Assembly: GCF_002844595.1 (NCBI RefSeq)
Contig: NZ_PJNW01000019.1
Coordinates: forward strand, 43,958 to 107,957
Length of the DNA: 64,000 nucleotides
From: Pleomorphomonas diazotrophica
Lineage (GTDB): Bacteria; Pseudomonadota; Alphaproteobacteria; Rhizobiales; Pleomorphomonadaceae
Reading direction: 5' to 3'
Positions within the stretch are counted from its first letter, which is position 1; each line of letters starts with the position of its first letter. A model generated the notes under the pieces. That model was not told the DNA's origin. It was given only the letters and a program-made list of their open reading frames with translations, and searched no databases. Both the position numbers and the translations under genes were made by a program. Shown here piece after piece: positions 31,522 to 40,312 of the stretch.

Positions 31522-32127
31522 ATGGCATCGACGGTTTCCATCTGCAATCTGGCTCTCGGCCACCTCGGGGCCGACAAGATCGACGCGCTCTCCGAGGCGA
31601 GCAGCGAGGCGCGGGCCTGCAATCGCTTCTACGGGCAGACGCTGGATGCGCTGCTCGCCGCCGGTCCGCCCTGGCGCTTTGCCCGCCACGCGGTGGTGCT
31701 TGCGGAAGTGACGGGGACGGCGGCGACAGGCGGCGCCATCAGCCGTGGCCGCTGGGCGCATGCCTACGTGCTGCCGGCCGACCTCATTCGGGTGCGCGAG
31801 CTGAGGCCACCGGACGGAGCGATATCCGACGAGAGCCCGCAGCCTTACGAGCTCGCCGGCGACCGGCTTTACGCCGACCTCTCGCCGGCCGTTCTCCACT
31901 ATATCCGCCGGGTCGACGACCCCTCGAAGTTTCCGCCGCTGTTCGTCGAGGCGCTGTCCTGGCACTTGGCGGCACGGCTCGCCATGCCCTTGACGCGTGA
32001 CGCCGGCCAGCGGCAGGGGGCCTTCCAGATGGCCTTGCAGACGCAGGCCGCCGCGGCAGCGGCCGATGCCAATGACGAGCGGGTGGGCAGCGGCTTCATC
32101 TCCGATTACGAGCGGGTGCGGCAATGA
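31522..32127 (+). CDS. Podoviral tail tubular protein A-like (T7 gp11-like)
   Basis: The 201-residue protein has the tail tubular A pattern: VSICNLALGHLGADKIDALS, SSEARACNRFYGQTLDALLA, PWRFARHAVVLAEV, then YVLPADLIRVREL and FVEALSWHLAARLA. In T7, gp11 forms the adaptor ring between portal and nozzle. Here there is no portal gene nearby. The start at 31522 follows GAGGTGG. Its stop overlaps tail tubular B by four bases. Confidence 0.85.
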   Translation: MASTVSICNLALGHLGADKIDALSEASSEARACNRFYGQTLDALLAAGPPWRFARHAVVLAEVTGTAATGGAISRGRWAHAYVLPADLIRVRELRPPDGAISDESPQPYELAGDRLYADLSPAVLHYIRRVDDPSKFPPLFVEALSWHLAARLAMPLTRDAGQRQGAFQMALQTQAAAAAADANDERVGSGFISDYERVRQ

Positions 32128-34217
32128 CGCTGCGCGCCTATCAGCCGGCCTTCGTCGGCGGCGAGCTGTCGCCGGCGCTCTGGGCGCGGGTGGACACCAA
32201 GACCTATGCGCTCGGCCTCAAGACGGCCAAGAATCTGACCATCCAGGCGCATGGCGGGGCGAACAACCGCGCCGGGCTGGAGTTCGTCGGCGCCGTCAAG
32301 GACAGCACCAAGGCGACACGGCTGGTCCCGTTCCAGTTCAACGAGGAGCAGGCCTACATCCTGGAGTTCGGGGAGCATTATATCCGCTTCTGGCGCGGCG
32401 GCGGCCTGATCCTGTCGGGCGGTAGCCCCTACGAGGTGACGACGACCTACGCCGCCGGCGATCTCGCCGACCTGGTGTTCGCCCAGGAGGCGGACGTGAT
32501 GTATATCGTCCACCCATCCTATCCGGTGAAGAAGCTGTCGCGCCTCGCCGACAACAACTGGACCTTCACGGGACCAACCTTTGCCCCGGCCATGTCGGCG
32601 CCGGCCGGCATTGTGGTCTCGATGCCCTATAGCACCACGGGGCAGCCCGGATATATCGCGCACACCTATCGCTACAAGGTCGCCGCCGTCAGCGCCGCGA
32701 CCGGCGAGGAAAGCCTCCCCTCGGCCGAAGGCTCCTGCGTCAACGACCTGTCCATCGACGGGGGGACGAACCGCATCGGCTGGAGCCCGGTGGCCGGCGC
32801 CAGCAAATACGTGGTCTACAAGTTCTCCAACGGCTCCTTCGGCTATATCGGCTCGACCACCGACCTTTATCTCGACGACGAGAACATCACCGCCGACACG
32901 GCCGACGGGCCGCAGATCGGTCGCAATCCGTTTGGCGGGCCGGGCAACTACCCGCGCGCCGTCACCTTCATCCAGCAGCGGCTGGCGCTCGCCTCCACCG
33001 ACAACGAACCGCAGGCGGTCTACCTCAGCCAGACGGCCAACTACGAGAATTTCGGCTACGCCTCGCCGGCGAAAGACAGCGACGCCATCACCTTCCGCAT
33101 GCGGGCGCGGCAGGTGAACATCGTCCGTTCGATGCTGGCGGCCCGCTACGGCCTGTTGCTGCTCACATCCTCGGCGGAATGGGTGGTGACGGGCGGGCAG
33201 GCGTCGGACGCCATCACGCCCAGCGCCATCGTCATCGCCAACCAGGGCTATCGCGGCGCGGCGCCGGTGCAGCCGATCAACGTGGGCGAGACGGTGCTGT
33301 TCGCCCAGCGGTCGGGCGGCGTGGTGCGCGACTTTTCCTACAGCTACGGCGACGACGCCTGGGTGGGCAAGGACCTGACCATCATGAGCCGGCACCTGTT
33401 CGAGAACCGCTCGATCAAGGCCTGGGCCTATGCGCAGGCGCCGAGTTCGGTGGTGTGGGTGGTGCTCGACGACGGCTCCTTGGTGTCGCTCACCTACATG
33501 AAGGAGCACGAAGTCTGGGCCTGGACGCGGCACGAGAGCGGCGCCGGGGCACTGTTCGAGGACGTGACCACCATCGCCGAGAACGGCGAGGACGTGCCCT
33601 ATTTCGTGGTGCGGCGCACCATCAACGGGGTGGCGAAGCGCTATATCGAGCGGCTGCACAGCCGGGCCTTCGACCGGGTGGAGGACGCCTTCTTCGTCGA
33701 CAGTGGCCTCACCTACTCAGGGGCACCGGTGACGCGGCTCGTCGGCCTATCCCATCTCGAGGGGTGCGAGGTGGTAGCGCTCGCCGACGGCAACGTGGTG
33801 CGCGGGTTGAGGGTGACGGCCGGAGCCGTGACCCTGCCGGTGGCGGCCGCCAAGATCCACATCGGCCTCTCCTACGAGGCGGTGCTGCAGACGCTGGATC
33901 TCGATCTCGGCATGGTCAACGACATCGGCTCGGTGCAGGGGCGCTTCAAGTCGATCGCGAGGGTGGTGCTGCGGGTCGAGAAGACGCGCGGCATCTTCCT
34001 GGCACCGAGGGACGAGGGGCGCGACGGCGAGCGCATCGTCGAGTTCAAGCAGCGCTCCACCGAGGCGTGGAACGAGGCGATCGGCCTCTACACCGGCGAC
34101 ATCGACATGGTGCCGCCGGCCAGCTGGAACCGGGCCGGCGGCCTCTACGTCAAGCAGTTCGACCCGCTGCCCATGTCGATCCTCTCGATCATGCCGGAGG
34201 TGACGCTTGGGCGCTAA
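32124..34217 (+). CDS. Podoviral tail tubular protein B-like (T7 gp12-like nozzle)
   Basis: The 697-residue protein opens with QPAFVGGELSPALWARVDTK, LGLKTAKNLTIQAHGGANNR, and LVPFQFNEEQAYILEFGEHY, the strong N-terminal signature of podoviral nozzle proteins. The middle contains FIQQRLALASTDNEPQAVYL and the GLLLLTSSAEWVVTG segment. It is full length with no frameshift. It overlaps tail tubular A, and the next gene starts inside its last codons. Confidence 0.88.
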   Translation: MTLRAYQPAFVGGELSPALWARVDTKTYALGLKTAKNLTIQAHGGANNRAGLEFVGAVKDSTKATRLVPFQFNEEQAYILEFGEHYIRFWRGGGLILSGGSPYEVTTTYAAGDLADLVFAQEADVMYIVHPSYPVKKLSRLADNNWTFTGPTFAPAMSAPAGIVVSMPYSTTGQPGYIAHTYRYKVAAVSAATGEESLPSAEGSCVNDLSIDGGTNRIGWSPVAGASKYVVYKFSNGSFGYIGSTTDLYLDDENITADTADGPQIGRNPFGGPGNYPRAVTFIQQRLALASTDNEPQAVYLSQTANYENFGYASPAKDSDAITFRMRARQVNIVRSMLAARYGLLLLTSSAEWVVTGGQASDAITPSAIVIANQGYRGAAPVQPINVGETVLFAQRSGGVVRDFSYSYGDDAWVGKDLTIMSRHLFENRSIKAWAYAQAPSSVVWVVLDDGSLVSLTYMKEHEVWAWTRHESGAGALFEDVTTIAENGEDVPYFVVRRTINGVAKRYIERLHSRAFDRVEDAFFVDSGLTYSGAPVTRLVGLSHLEGCEVVALADGNVVRGLRVTAGAVTLPVAAAKIHIGLSYEAVLQTLDLDLGMVNDIGSVQGRFKSIARVVLRVEKTRGIFLAPRDEGRDGERIVEFKQRSTEAWNEAIGLYTGDIDMVPPASWNRAGGLYVKQFDPLPMSILSIMPEVTLGR

Positions 34218-34776
34218 GCAATTCCAGCAAAAGTGGAAACCGGTTTTGCGTCCGGAATTGCGTGAGAACAAGGGAACGGAGCATGTCGGCGAACAAGAGT
34301 TCGTCCGACATGGTCCGGTCATCAGGATCGTTCCGGCGCGCGGCAAGCACTGCCGGTCGATCGGCCGGCGCATGCGGGCCTCCGACGTCACGGAAGTCTG
34401 GCGGTCGGGCCGGGTGGGGCCTGTGGAGGCGCTGCGCCGGTCGATGCGGCAATCCACCGCCTTCACGGTGCTGATCGATGGCCGGCCGGAGATCATGTAT
34501 GGCGTCGGCGACCTCAACGTGCTCGCCGGTGTCGGCGGTGTCTGGCTGCTCGGCACCGATGCCATCACCCGCAACTGGCGCTGGTTCCTCAGGGCGACGG
34601 CCGAGGGACTGCCCGGCCTGTTCACGCGGCACGAGGTGCTGCGCAACGCCGTGGACCGTGAAAACGCCGCGTCGCTACGCTGGCTCGAATGGCTGGGCGC
34701 GGCGTTCCTGATGGAGATCGACGTCCACGGCCACCCCTTCGTGTTGTTCGAAATGAGGAAGCGCCGCGATGTGTGA
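34207..34776 (+). CDS. T7 gp13-like (DUF2833, GNAT-fold) virion protein with repeat-derived N-terminus
   Basis: Residues about 40-189 match the DUF2833/gp13 type: IGRRMRASDVTEVWRSG, ALRRSMRQSTAFTVLIDGRP, VGGVWLLGTDAI, and SLRWLEWLGA. T7 gp13 is needed for virion morphogenesis. The start is a TTG at 34207 with GGAGG six bases upstream, inside the nozzle gene. The first 30 codons after it (KQFQQKWKPVLRPEL...) are element C sequence inserted in frame. The next gene overlaps by eight bases. Confidence 0.78.
   Translation: MGAKQFQQKWKPVLRPELRENKGTEHVGEQEFVRHGPVIRIVPARGKHCRSIGRRMRASDVTEVWRSGRVGPVEALRRSMRQSTAFTVLIDGRPEIMYGVGDLNVLAGVGGVWLLGTDAITRNWRWFLRATAEGLPGLFTRHEVLRNAVDRENAASLRWLEWLGAAFLMEIDVHGHPFVLFEMRKRRDV
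34216..34290. repeat. Element C copy 1, inside the gp13-like gene
   Basis: Inverted arms GCAATTCC (34218-34225) and GGAATTGC (34254-34261) enclose AGCAAAAGTGGAAACCGGTT and TTGCGTCC. GAGCATGTCGGC follows at 34280. The same text occurs, on the other strand, twice at 40313-40460. It spans the stop of the nozzle gene and codons 4 to about 30 of the gp13-like gene. Confidence 0.75.
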
Positions 34777-35362
34777 TCTGGCAACCGCATTGACCGTCGG
34801 CGGCGGGCTTCTGAGCGCCGCCGGCCAGATTTCCAGCGCCAACGCCCAATCCAAGGCCGCCAAGTATAACGCCGAGGTGCAGCGGCAGAACGCCATGCTG
34901 GCCGAGCGGCAGGCCAGGAACGTGCTCAACGCCGGGATGCGCGAGGAGCAGAAGCAGAAGGCGATGACCGCCCATCTGATGGCCAAGCAGCAGGCGGCGC
35001 AGGCCGCCAACGGCGTCGATGTCAGCTTCGGCACGCCGCTCGACCTGATGGTGGACACCGCCAAGCAGGGCGCCATCGACGCGCTGACCATCCGCACCAA
35101 CGCCTACCGGAACTACGACGACGTCCGCAACCAGGCCGTCGCCTCGCGCAATCAGGCGGCGCTCTATGACATGGAAGCCAAGAACAGCCGCACGGCGGGG
35201 ATATTGGGCGCGTTCGGGTCGATGGCCAGCACGTTCGGCAGCGCGTATGCCAGCGCGGCAAAGATGAATCCGAAGGTGAGTTCGAACCCGATCACCAAGA
35301 CCTCCCCCTATAACGGCGGAAAATCAATCTATGACGACTATGCGAAGCATGGATTGTGGTGA
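34769..35362 (+). CDS. T7 gp14-like internal virion protein, copy 1
   Basis: The 197-residue protein has GGGLLSAAGQISSANAQSKA, AKYNAEVQRQNAMLAERQAR and a long helical region with EEQKQKAMTAHLMAKQQAAQ and NGVDVSFGTPLDLMVDTAKQ. This is the common form of the podoviral gp14-type ejection protein, which inserts in the outer membrane in T7. It is about 60 percent identical by eye to the next gene. The C-terminal tail (PKVSSNPITKTSPYNGGKS) differs. Confidence 0.75.
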   Translation: MCDLATALTVGGGLLSAAGQISSANAQSKAAKYNAEVQRQNAMLAERQARNVLNAGMREEQKQKAMTAHLMAKQQAAQAANGVDVSFGTPLDLMVDTAKQGAIDALTIRTNAYRNYDDVRNQAVASRNQAALYDMEAKNSRTAGILGAFGSMASTFGSAYASAAKMNPKVSSNPITKTSPYNGGKSIYDDYAKHGLW

Positions 35363-35398
35363 CGCTCGCCGTTCGATCTTGTGAGCTGAGGACATCAC

Positions 35399-35977
35399 AT
35401 GTGCGAACTCTCCACGGCTCTGATGATCGGCGGCGGGGTTCTCGGCGGGGCCGGCCAGATTTCCAGCGCCAATGCCGAGGCCAAGGCCGCCAGGTATAAC
35501 GCCGAGGTGCAGCGGCAGAATGCCGTGCTGGCTGAGCGGCAGGCCAGGAACATCATCGATTCCGGTTCACGCGAGGAGCAGAAGCAGAAGGCAATGACCA
35601 CCCAGTTGGTGGGCAAGCAGAAGGCGGCCATGGCCGCCAATGGCATCGACCCCACTTTCGGCTCGCCGCTGGACGAGATGGTGAACACGGCCATGCAGGG
35701 CGCCATCGACGCGCTGACCATCAAAACCACCACCTATCGGCAGGCTGACGACGTGCGCAACCAGGCGGTCGGCTATCGCAACCAGGCGGCCCTTCTTACC
35801 ATGCAGGCCAAGAACAGCCGTACGGCGGGCATGCTCAATGCCTTCGCGTCGATGTCCACCGCCTTCGGCAAAGCCGCCGCCAACCACGCGAAGCTCAATC
35901 CCAGCTCCGGCGATCCGACGGCAAAGGCAGGCGGGGCCGGCAGCTCGGGGGGCTTCTGGGCGAATTTCTGGAGATGA
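35399..35977 (+). CDS. T7 gp14-like internal virion protein, copy 2
   Basis: The 192-residue paralog starts MCELSTALMIGGGVLGGAGQ, then shares ISSANAEAKAARYNAEVQRQ and EEQKQKAMTTQLVGKQKAAM with copy 1 and ends in a Gly-rich GGAGSSGGFWANFWR. Both copies are intact, 36 bases apart, and probably arose by tandem duplication. This is the last virion gene before the 8.5-kb bacterial block. Confidence 0.75.
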   Translation: MCELSTALMIGGGVLGGAGQISSANAEAKAARYNAEVQRQNAVLAERQARNIIDSGSREEQKQKAMTTQLVGKQKAAMAANGIDPTFGSPLDEMVNTAMQGAIDALTIKTTTYRQADDVRNQAVGYRNQAALLTMQAKNSRTAGMLNAFASMSTAFGKAAANHAKLNPSSGDPTAKAGGAGSSGGFWANFWR

Positions 35978-36007
35978 TGCCCGCCAGTGACGATCGGATG
36001 ACCGGGC

Positions 36008-36403
36008 TCACTGCATCTGCTTGGCCGGAGCCTCGGCCGGCACCCGGGCGGGCGCTCTGGCGCCTTTCCGGTGCCTGATCACCATATCGAGCGCCACCTG
36101 GAACGGCGCGGTGGCGTTGGCTTCGAAGGCGATACGCTCCCGCTCGGTCATGTCGCGCGTGTAGGTTTCCTTCGAGGCGGCGTTGGCGGCCGCGCAGGGA
36201 CCCTCGAGCAGCGCCGAGGCGATCGTCGCGGCATCGGAGACGCGGTCGTCCATCTTCGACACGTTCTTGTCGAGGCAGGCGATGAACTTCTCGATGCTGG
36301 CCGTCTGTTCCGCCTCGCTGGCCGGCGGCAGCCTGGGGGGCGTGTTGCATCCCGCCATGGCGAGAAGAAGGGCGGTGATGCCGATGGTCTTCTTAAGGCA
36401 CAT
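36008..36403 (-). CDS. Lipoprotein of unknown function
   Basis: The 131-residue product has a lipoprotein signal MCLKKTIGITALLLAMAGCN with lipobox AMAGC (Cys19). It continues into a helical domain with FIACLDKNVSKMDDRVSDAA and GPCAAANAASKETY, and a Pro/Ala-rich tail. The start at 36403 has no strong ribosome site. It is convergent with the gp14-like genes and is the first bacterial-type gene in the interruption. Confidence 0.7.
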   Translation of the reverse strand: MCLKKTIGITALLLAMAGCNTPPRLPPASEAEQTASIEKFIACLDKNVSKMDDRVSDAATIASALLEGPCAAANAASKETYTRDMTERERIAFEANATAPFQVALDMVIRHRKGARAPARVPAEAPAKQMQ

Positions 36404-36612
36404 GTGCACGATAGATATCTCCCAAGCGATTCCGCTCGCACCGACTATGTCGCGTGGAAGGCGAGGCGACAACGAGATGCAACCTTGTTTGGCATTGGGG
36501 TGAATACGGGCTGCCTGCTCGGGAGCACGATACGGGCCGCTCGTTCGGAAGGCCAAGCCGTTCCGCTTCGTTTCCGCATCCCTGGATTGGAGCGGCGTGC
36601 TAGAAATCCGCC

Positions 36613-37521
36613 ATGTCCTTCGGCGTGTTCATACACCGCTTCGATTCGATCTACGACGACAGCCCGGCGGAGCGCTACCAGTTCCCGGCGCAGTATCTCG
36701 GTCGCGTTCAAGCCTGCGTCGGCGACTGGATCGTCTATTACGAGCCGCGCAAGATCCGCGATACGCGCGGCTATTTCGCCATCGCCCGCGTGGCGCGCGT
36801 CGTTCCGGATGCGGCATCGGGCATGTATGTCGCGGAGATCGAGCCGGGCAGCTATCTCGATTTCGTCAGCCCGGTGCCCTTCTCCGATGAGGGCGGGGTG
36901 ATCGAGCGCGGCGTCCTCAACGAAAAGGGCGGCATGTCCGCTCGTGCTCAGTGGGCGGTGAGGCCGATCAGCGCCGCCGATTTCGACCGCATCCTGGCGC
37001 GAGGGTTCCACGAGGCGCAGCCCGAGCTGCCGCGCATCGGTCCGATGCCGGATGCCGATGTGAGCGTCGGTTTCGACGAGGGAGCGCAGGCGCCTTTCAT
37101 CCTGGAGCAGCCGCGCCTGCGCGTCGAGCAGCTTACCTCGCGCATCCTTCGCGACCGACTGTTCCGGCGCGTGGTGCTCAGGGTCTATGACAAGCGCTGT
37201 GCGGTGACCGGCCTGAGGCTGATCAACGGCGGCGGCCGTGCGGAGGTGGATGCGGCGCATATCCGCCCCGTCGAGGCCAGCGGGCCGGATATCCTAAGCA
37301 ACGGCCTGGCGCTGTCGGGAACCGCGCACTGGATGTTCGACCGCGGCCTGATCAGCCTCGACGACGATTTCAGGATCCTGGTGTCACGGCACGTCAACGA
37401 CCCCGACAGCGCGCGCGGCCTGATCAACGCCAGCGGCCACGCCATCGTTCCGCCGCGCCCATCCGACCGCCCGAGCCCGCATTTCCTGAGGTGGCATCGA
37501 GAGAACGTGTTCAAGATGTAG
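36613..37521 (+). CDS. HNH endonuclease-domain protein
   Basis: The 302-residue protein has a C-terminal HNH nuclease (HNH_2-like): YDKRCAVTGLRLINGGGRAE, VDAAHIRPVEASGPDILSNG and LALSGTAHWMFDRGL give the H-N-H set around residues 195-245. The N-terminal 110 residues (FGVFIHRFDSIYDDSPAERY...) are a barrel-like domain often fused to such nucleases, possibly for modified-base or end recognition. This composition resembles Mrr/McrA-like restriction enzymes, but no partner gene is present. Convergent with the Fic gene. Confidence 0.82.
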   Translation: MSFGVFIHRFDSIYDDSPAERYQFPAQYLGRVQACVGDWIVYYEPRKIRDTRGYFAIARVARVVPDAASGMYVAEIEPGSYLDFVSPVPFSDEGGVIERGVLNEKGGMSARAQWAVRPISAADFDRILARGFHEAQPELPRIGPMPDADVSVGFDEGAQAPFILEQPRLRVEQLTSRILRDRLFRRVVLRVYDKRCAVTGLRLINGGGRAEVDAAHIRPVEASGPDILSNGLALSGTAHWMFDRGLISLDDDFRILVSRHVNDPDSARGLINASGHAIVPPRPSDRPSPHFLRWHRENVFKM

Positions 37522-37606
37522 GGGTGGGTGCGGTTTATCGGAGTTGGCGCATAATCGAGAGTTATGCGGCAGATCCGATAGGGCGTGGGCAGCTGCTGAA
37601 GCCGCT

Positions 37607-39178
37607 CTATGCCGTCCGAAATTTCGGCCAACCGGTGTCATCCGGCCGGGGAGGGGGAGGCGCGGCCACCAGGTCTGCGATGAACGACGCCAGCGGTCTG
37701 GCGTTTTCGTGTGAGCTCGCCTCTTCCAGTGCCGCCATGTACTCGGGTTTCCGTGCGACCGGAATGATGGTCCAGGGATAGCCCCCCGAGGCAAGCATCG
37801 CATTCATGATGAAGCGGCCGGTGCGACCGTTTCCATCTCCAAATGGATGGATGTAGGTGAACACGAAGGGACCGAGAACGGCACCAACGCGGGGATCTGT
37901 CTCGTTCGCTAGGCAGTCGAGCATGGCGTCCATCGCCGGCTGGACGGAGGTCTCGGAAACCGGGACGTGCGCCGAGCCGCGGATATAGACCGGGTGCTGC
38001 CGGTAGCCGATCAAATCGACAGGCTTGATGAAACCAGCGTTGACCAATGGCCGGAACAGCTCCGCTCGCCAGTCGGCGTGGCGCTCGTAGACGATCTCAG
38101 CCGCATTCTCGCCGTCCAGAATCCGGCCGACGTCTGCCTTCACAAGCTGAAACGCCTGCCAGTAGCCGCGAGCCGCAAGTGCATTGCGGGTTTCGAAATC
38201 GGCTTGCCGGTGATCCGGGTCCCAATCTCCGGCGCTGACCCGCTCGATCAGGTCGGGGGTCACCTGATAGCCTTCGATGGACAGCGAGTTGTAGGCATCG
38301 CTGATGTAACGGTCCTCGATCTCTGTGAGATAGGTGGCTTTCGATGGCAACCGACCGATCGGCAGCGTGAAGCCGTCGAGCACGCCATCACGCAGGACCG
38401 ACCATAGAAGCCGGATGCGTGTGTCGATCGCCGCGACCGGTCGCTTCGGCAAACGAAACTCCGGAACGTCGCCACCGAACGGGTCGGTCTCACGGACATC
38501 AAATCCCGCCGCCTTCATTCCTTGCAGGATCTGGTCGGCGTCTCGGGCCTTGTCCAGTTTGCGCAGGGCTCCGGCAAGGCGGCCAGCCGAGGCTGATGCG
38601 CCGGCGCCCACCAGGTAGCGTAGAATATCTGCCGTGCCTCTGATCGATCCCAGCACGGACAGGATGTCTTTCTTGACTGTTCGCCAGGCATTGGGCTGGA
38701 TCTCGCAAATGGCCGCGATCGCTGGATAGACGGGGGTGCCATTGATCTCCTGAGGCTGAACATCGAAGACCTTCCCCAGCACATAGATGCTGGTGCCGTA
38801 GGGCAAAGGCAGATTGCCATTGGCATTGGCCTTGGCGTGTACGACGACCTGGGGCGGAACCTCCCATCTTTCCGCGTGGATCGCCACAGACCCCTCGGGA
38901 GAGATGACCCAGTTGCCCGTGCCGAAGCGATCGTTGAGGTACTCTCGGGCGAACTCCCAGAAGGCCGAGTGCCAGGCCGCCGCATCGAAGCCGAGCCGGG
39001 ATGCGTAATACCAGCCTTTCATAATTTCCTGGATGTACTTGGCTTCGATGAGCCGCTCTCGATGCAGCCGGGATAGTTCGTCGCTGCGGAAAACGCGCCG
39101 TTGGCCCTCATTGGTCACACCGATCAGTTGCCGCAACGAGTCGGCGATTTTCTCGTTCAACGGCTTTCCCTTGGCCAT
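37607..39178 (-). CDS. Fic-family protein with inhibitory-helix motif
   Basis: The 523-residue protein has the catalytic Fic motif HPFGDGNGRTGR (residues 444-455) for nucleotide transfer to target proteins and an upstream (S/T)xxxE(G/N)-like inhibitory motif in YNSLSIEGYQV. That suggests self-inhibition and a cis-acting antitoxin arrangement. The N-terminal 190 residues (VTNEGQRRVFRSDELSRLHR...) form an AbiEi-like winged-helix and transcription-factor type region. Start 39178 has CCAGGAGCCTACG upstream. Five 24-bp tandem repeats lie directly upstream at 39201-39320. Confidence 0.88.
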   Translation of the reverse strand: MAKGKPLNEKIADSLRQLIGVTNEGQRRVFRSDELSRLHRERLIEAKYIQEIMKGWYYASRLGFDAAAWHSAFWEFAREYLNDRFGTGNWVISPEGSVAIHAERWEVPPQVVVHAKANANGNLPLPYGTSIYVLGKVFDVQPQEINGTPVYPAIAAICEIQPNAWRTVKKDILSVLGSIRGTADILRYLVGAGASASAGRLAGALRKLDKARDADQILQGMKAAGFDVRETDPFGGDVPEFRLPKRPVAAIDTRIRLLWSVLRDGVLDGFTLPIGRLPSKATYLTEIEDRYISDAYNSLSIEGYQVTPDLIERVSAGDWDPDHRQADFETRNALAARGYWQAFQLVKADVGRILDGENAAEIVYERHADWRAELFRPLVNAGFIKPVDLIGYRQHPVYIRGSAHVPVSETSVQPAMDAMLDCLANETDPRVGAVLGPFVFTYIHPFGDGNGRTGRFIMNAMLASGGYPWTIIPVARKPEYMAALEEASSHENARPLASFIADLVAAPPPPRPDDTGWPKFRTA

Positions 39179-39200
39179 CGTAGGCTCCTGGATCGGACGC

Positions 39201-39320
39201 GATTGAGTTGTGTTGCGAATTCACAGTAGGACTATGTCGTAGATTTACGATTAAATCATGTCGTAAAGTTACGATTGGATTATGCTGTGGAGTGGCGATT
39301 GAATTCTGCCGATAACTCAA
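39201..39320. repeat. Five 24-bp imperfect tandem repeats upstream of fic
   Basis: Units at 39201-39224, 39225-39248, 39249-39272, 39273-39296 and 39297-39320 follow the form GATTRRATYATGTCGTARAG with a final TTAC-like end. Unit boundaries are regular at exactly 24 bases. They start 22 bases upstream of the fic start codon and look like an array of regulator-binding sites. Confidence 0.72.
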
Positions 39321-39458
39321 AACCAATGAGGGGTTGAGGCGAAGGCATGGCGGCTTGCTCCATACAGGGTGCAGGGGCTGGAGCGTGAACTCTCGTAGGT
39401 GAGCGACGCGGATAAGGGCAGGGTGTAGCCGGTACGGGTGGCGCGGGAGGGAGCTTAG

Positions 39459-39639
39459 GGAGCGCGATATCGGCCGGGGAGTTTCATTCTGCCTGAGGTC
39501 CACCTTGAATTCGCGTGCGAGTTCAAGCGGCCTTCGCCAGGAAGACAGAATTATATAAATAAAAACAAATACATAAGTTGTCATCCTGGCGAAGGCCAGG
39601 ACCTCAGGACGAGAACGCGAGCGGATGGTATCGGGCTCC
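39459..39639. repeat. Element A copy R9, left arm carrying the 24-bp palindrome
   Basis: Outer end GGGAGCGCGATATCGGCC, left arm TGCCTGAGGTCCAC, palindrome at 39504-39527 (CTTGAATTC-N6-GAGTTCAAG, one base off), CGGCCTTCGCCAGGAAGACA, centre AATTATATAAATAAAAACAA, right arm GTCATCCTGGCGAAGGCCAG. It lies between the fic promoter region and the TetR gene end. Confidence 0.82.
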
Positions 39640-40254
39640 TTACTCCCTCAGCCCCCGGCACGTCGCCCGTACCAGCCATTCGATCTGCGCTTCCAGCGCG
39701 GTGAGCGGCACTGCCACCAATCGCTCCTCCAGCCCGAGGGTGACGATGCCGTGGACGGCGGCGAAGAGGGTGCGGGCGGCTAGGACCTGGCGCGTCTCGT
39801 CCATGTCGGGGACGAGGAGGGTGAGGGGTTCGGCGACGTGGCGGAAGAGGCGGAGCTGGTCGTCGGCGGCCCAGGCGGGGAGGGCGGTGCCCTCGGCGAG
39901 GCGGAGCTCGAAGAGGGTGCGCCATAACAGGAGGTTGTCTCTGGCGAAATGCAGGTAGGCGTGGGCGATGGCGACGAGGCGGGTCACCGCGTCGTCCTTC
40001 GTTCGAAGCGGCAGCGCGTCGGAGGCGGCGGTGAGCGCCTCGCCGAGGCGGCCGAGGGTGCGGGAAGAGACGCGGAGCGCCAGCTCGTCGAGGTCGGCGA
40101 CGATGTTGTAGAGCCCGCCGAGCGCGATGCCGATGTCGGCGGCGAGGTCGCGCGCCCTGAGGTTCGCCATGCCCCCCTCGGCGATGCGGCGCTCGGCGGC
40201 GTCGATGAGGGCGGCAAGCTGGGCCTGGCGCCGTTCGGAAAGGGGGGTAGTCAT
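39640..40254 (-). CDS. TetR-family transcriptional regulator
   Basis: The 204-residue product has a TetR HTH: ALIDAAERRIAEGGMANLRA, then LAADIGIALGGLYNIVADLD. A TetR_C-type helical domain follows. Start 40254 has AAAGGTGAAG upstream. It is divergent from the LplT-Aas fusion gene, and three TGAAC-type operators lie between them, so it probably represses that gene and itself. Confidence 0.87.
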   Translation of the reverse strand: MTTPLSERRQAQLAALIDAAERRIAEGGMANLRARDLAADIGIALGGLYNIVADLDELALRVSSRTLGRLGEALTAASDALPLRTKDDAVTRLVAIAHAYLHFARDNLLLWRTLFELRLAEGTALPAWAADDQLRLFRHVAEPLTLLVPDMDETRQVLAARTLFAAVHGIVTLGLEERLVAVPLTALEAQIEWLVRATCRGLRE

Positions 40255-40312
40255 GGGCTTCACCTTTATCGAGCGGAACCTATCTGGCGAACCGAGGTCG
40301 CCGACGGGATCC

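Noticed and set aside
39201..39320. Tandem repeats considered as a CRISPR array
   Set aside because: Units are contiguous 24-mers without unique spacers and there are no cas genes.
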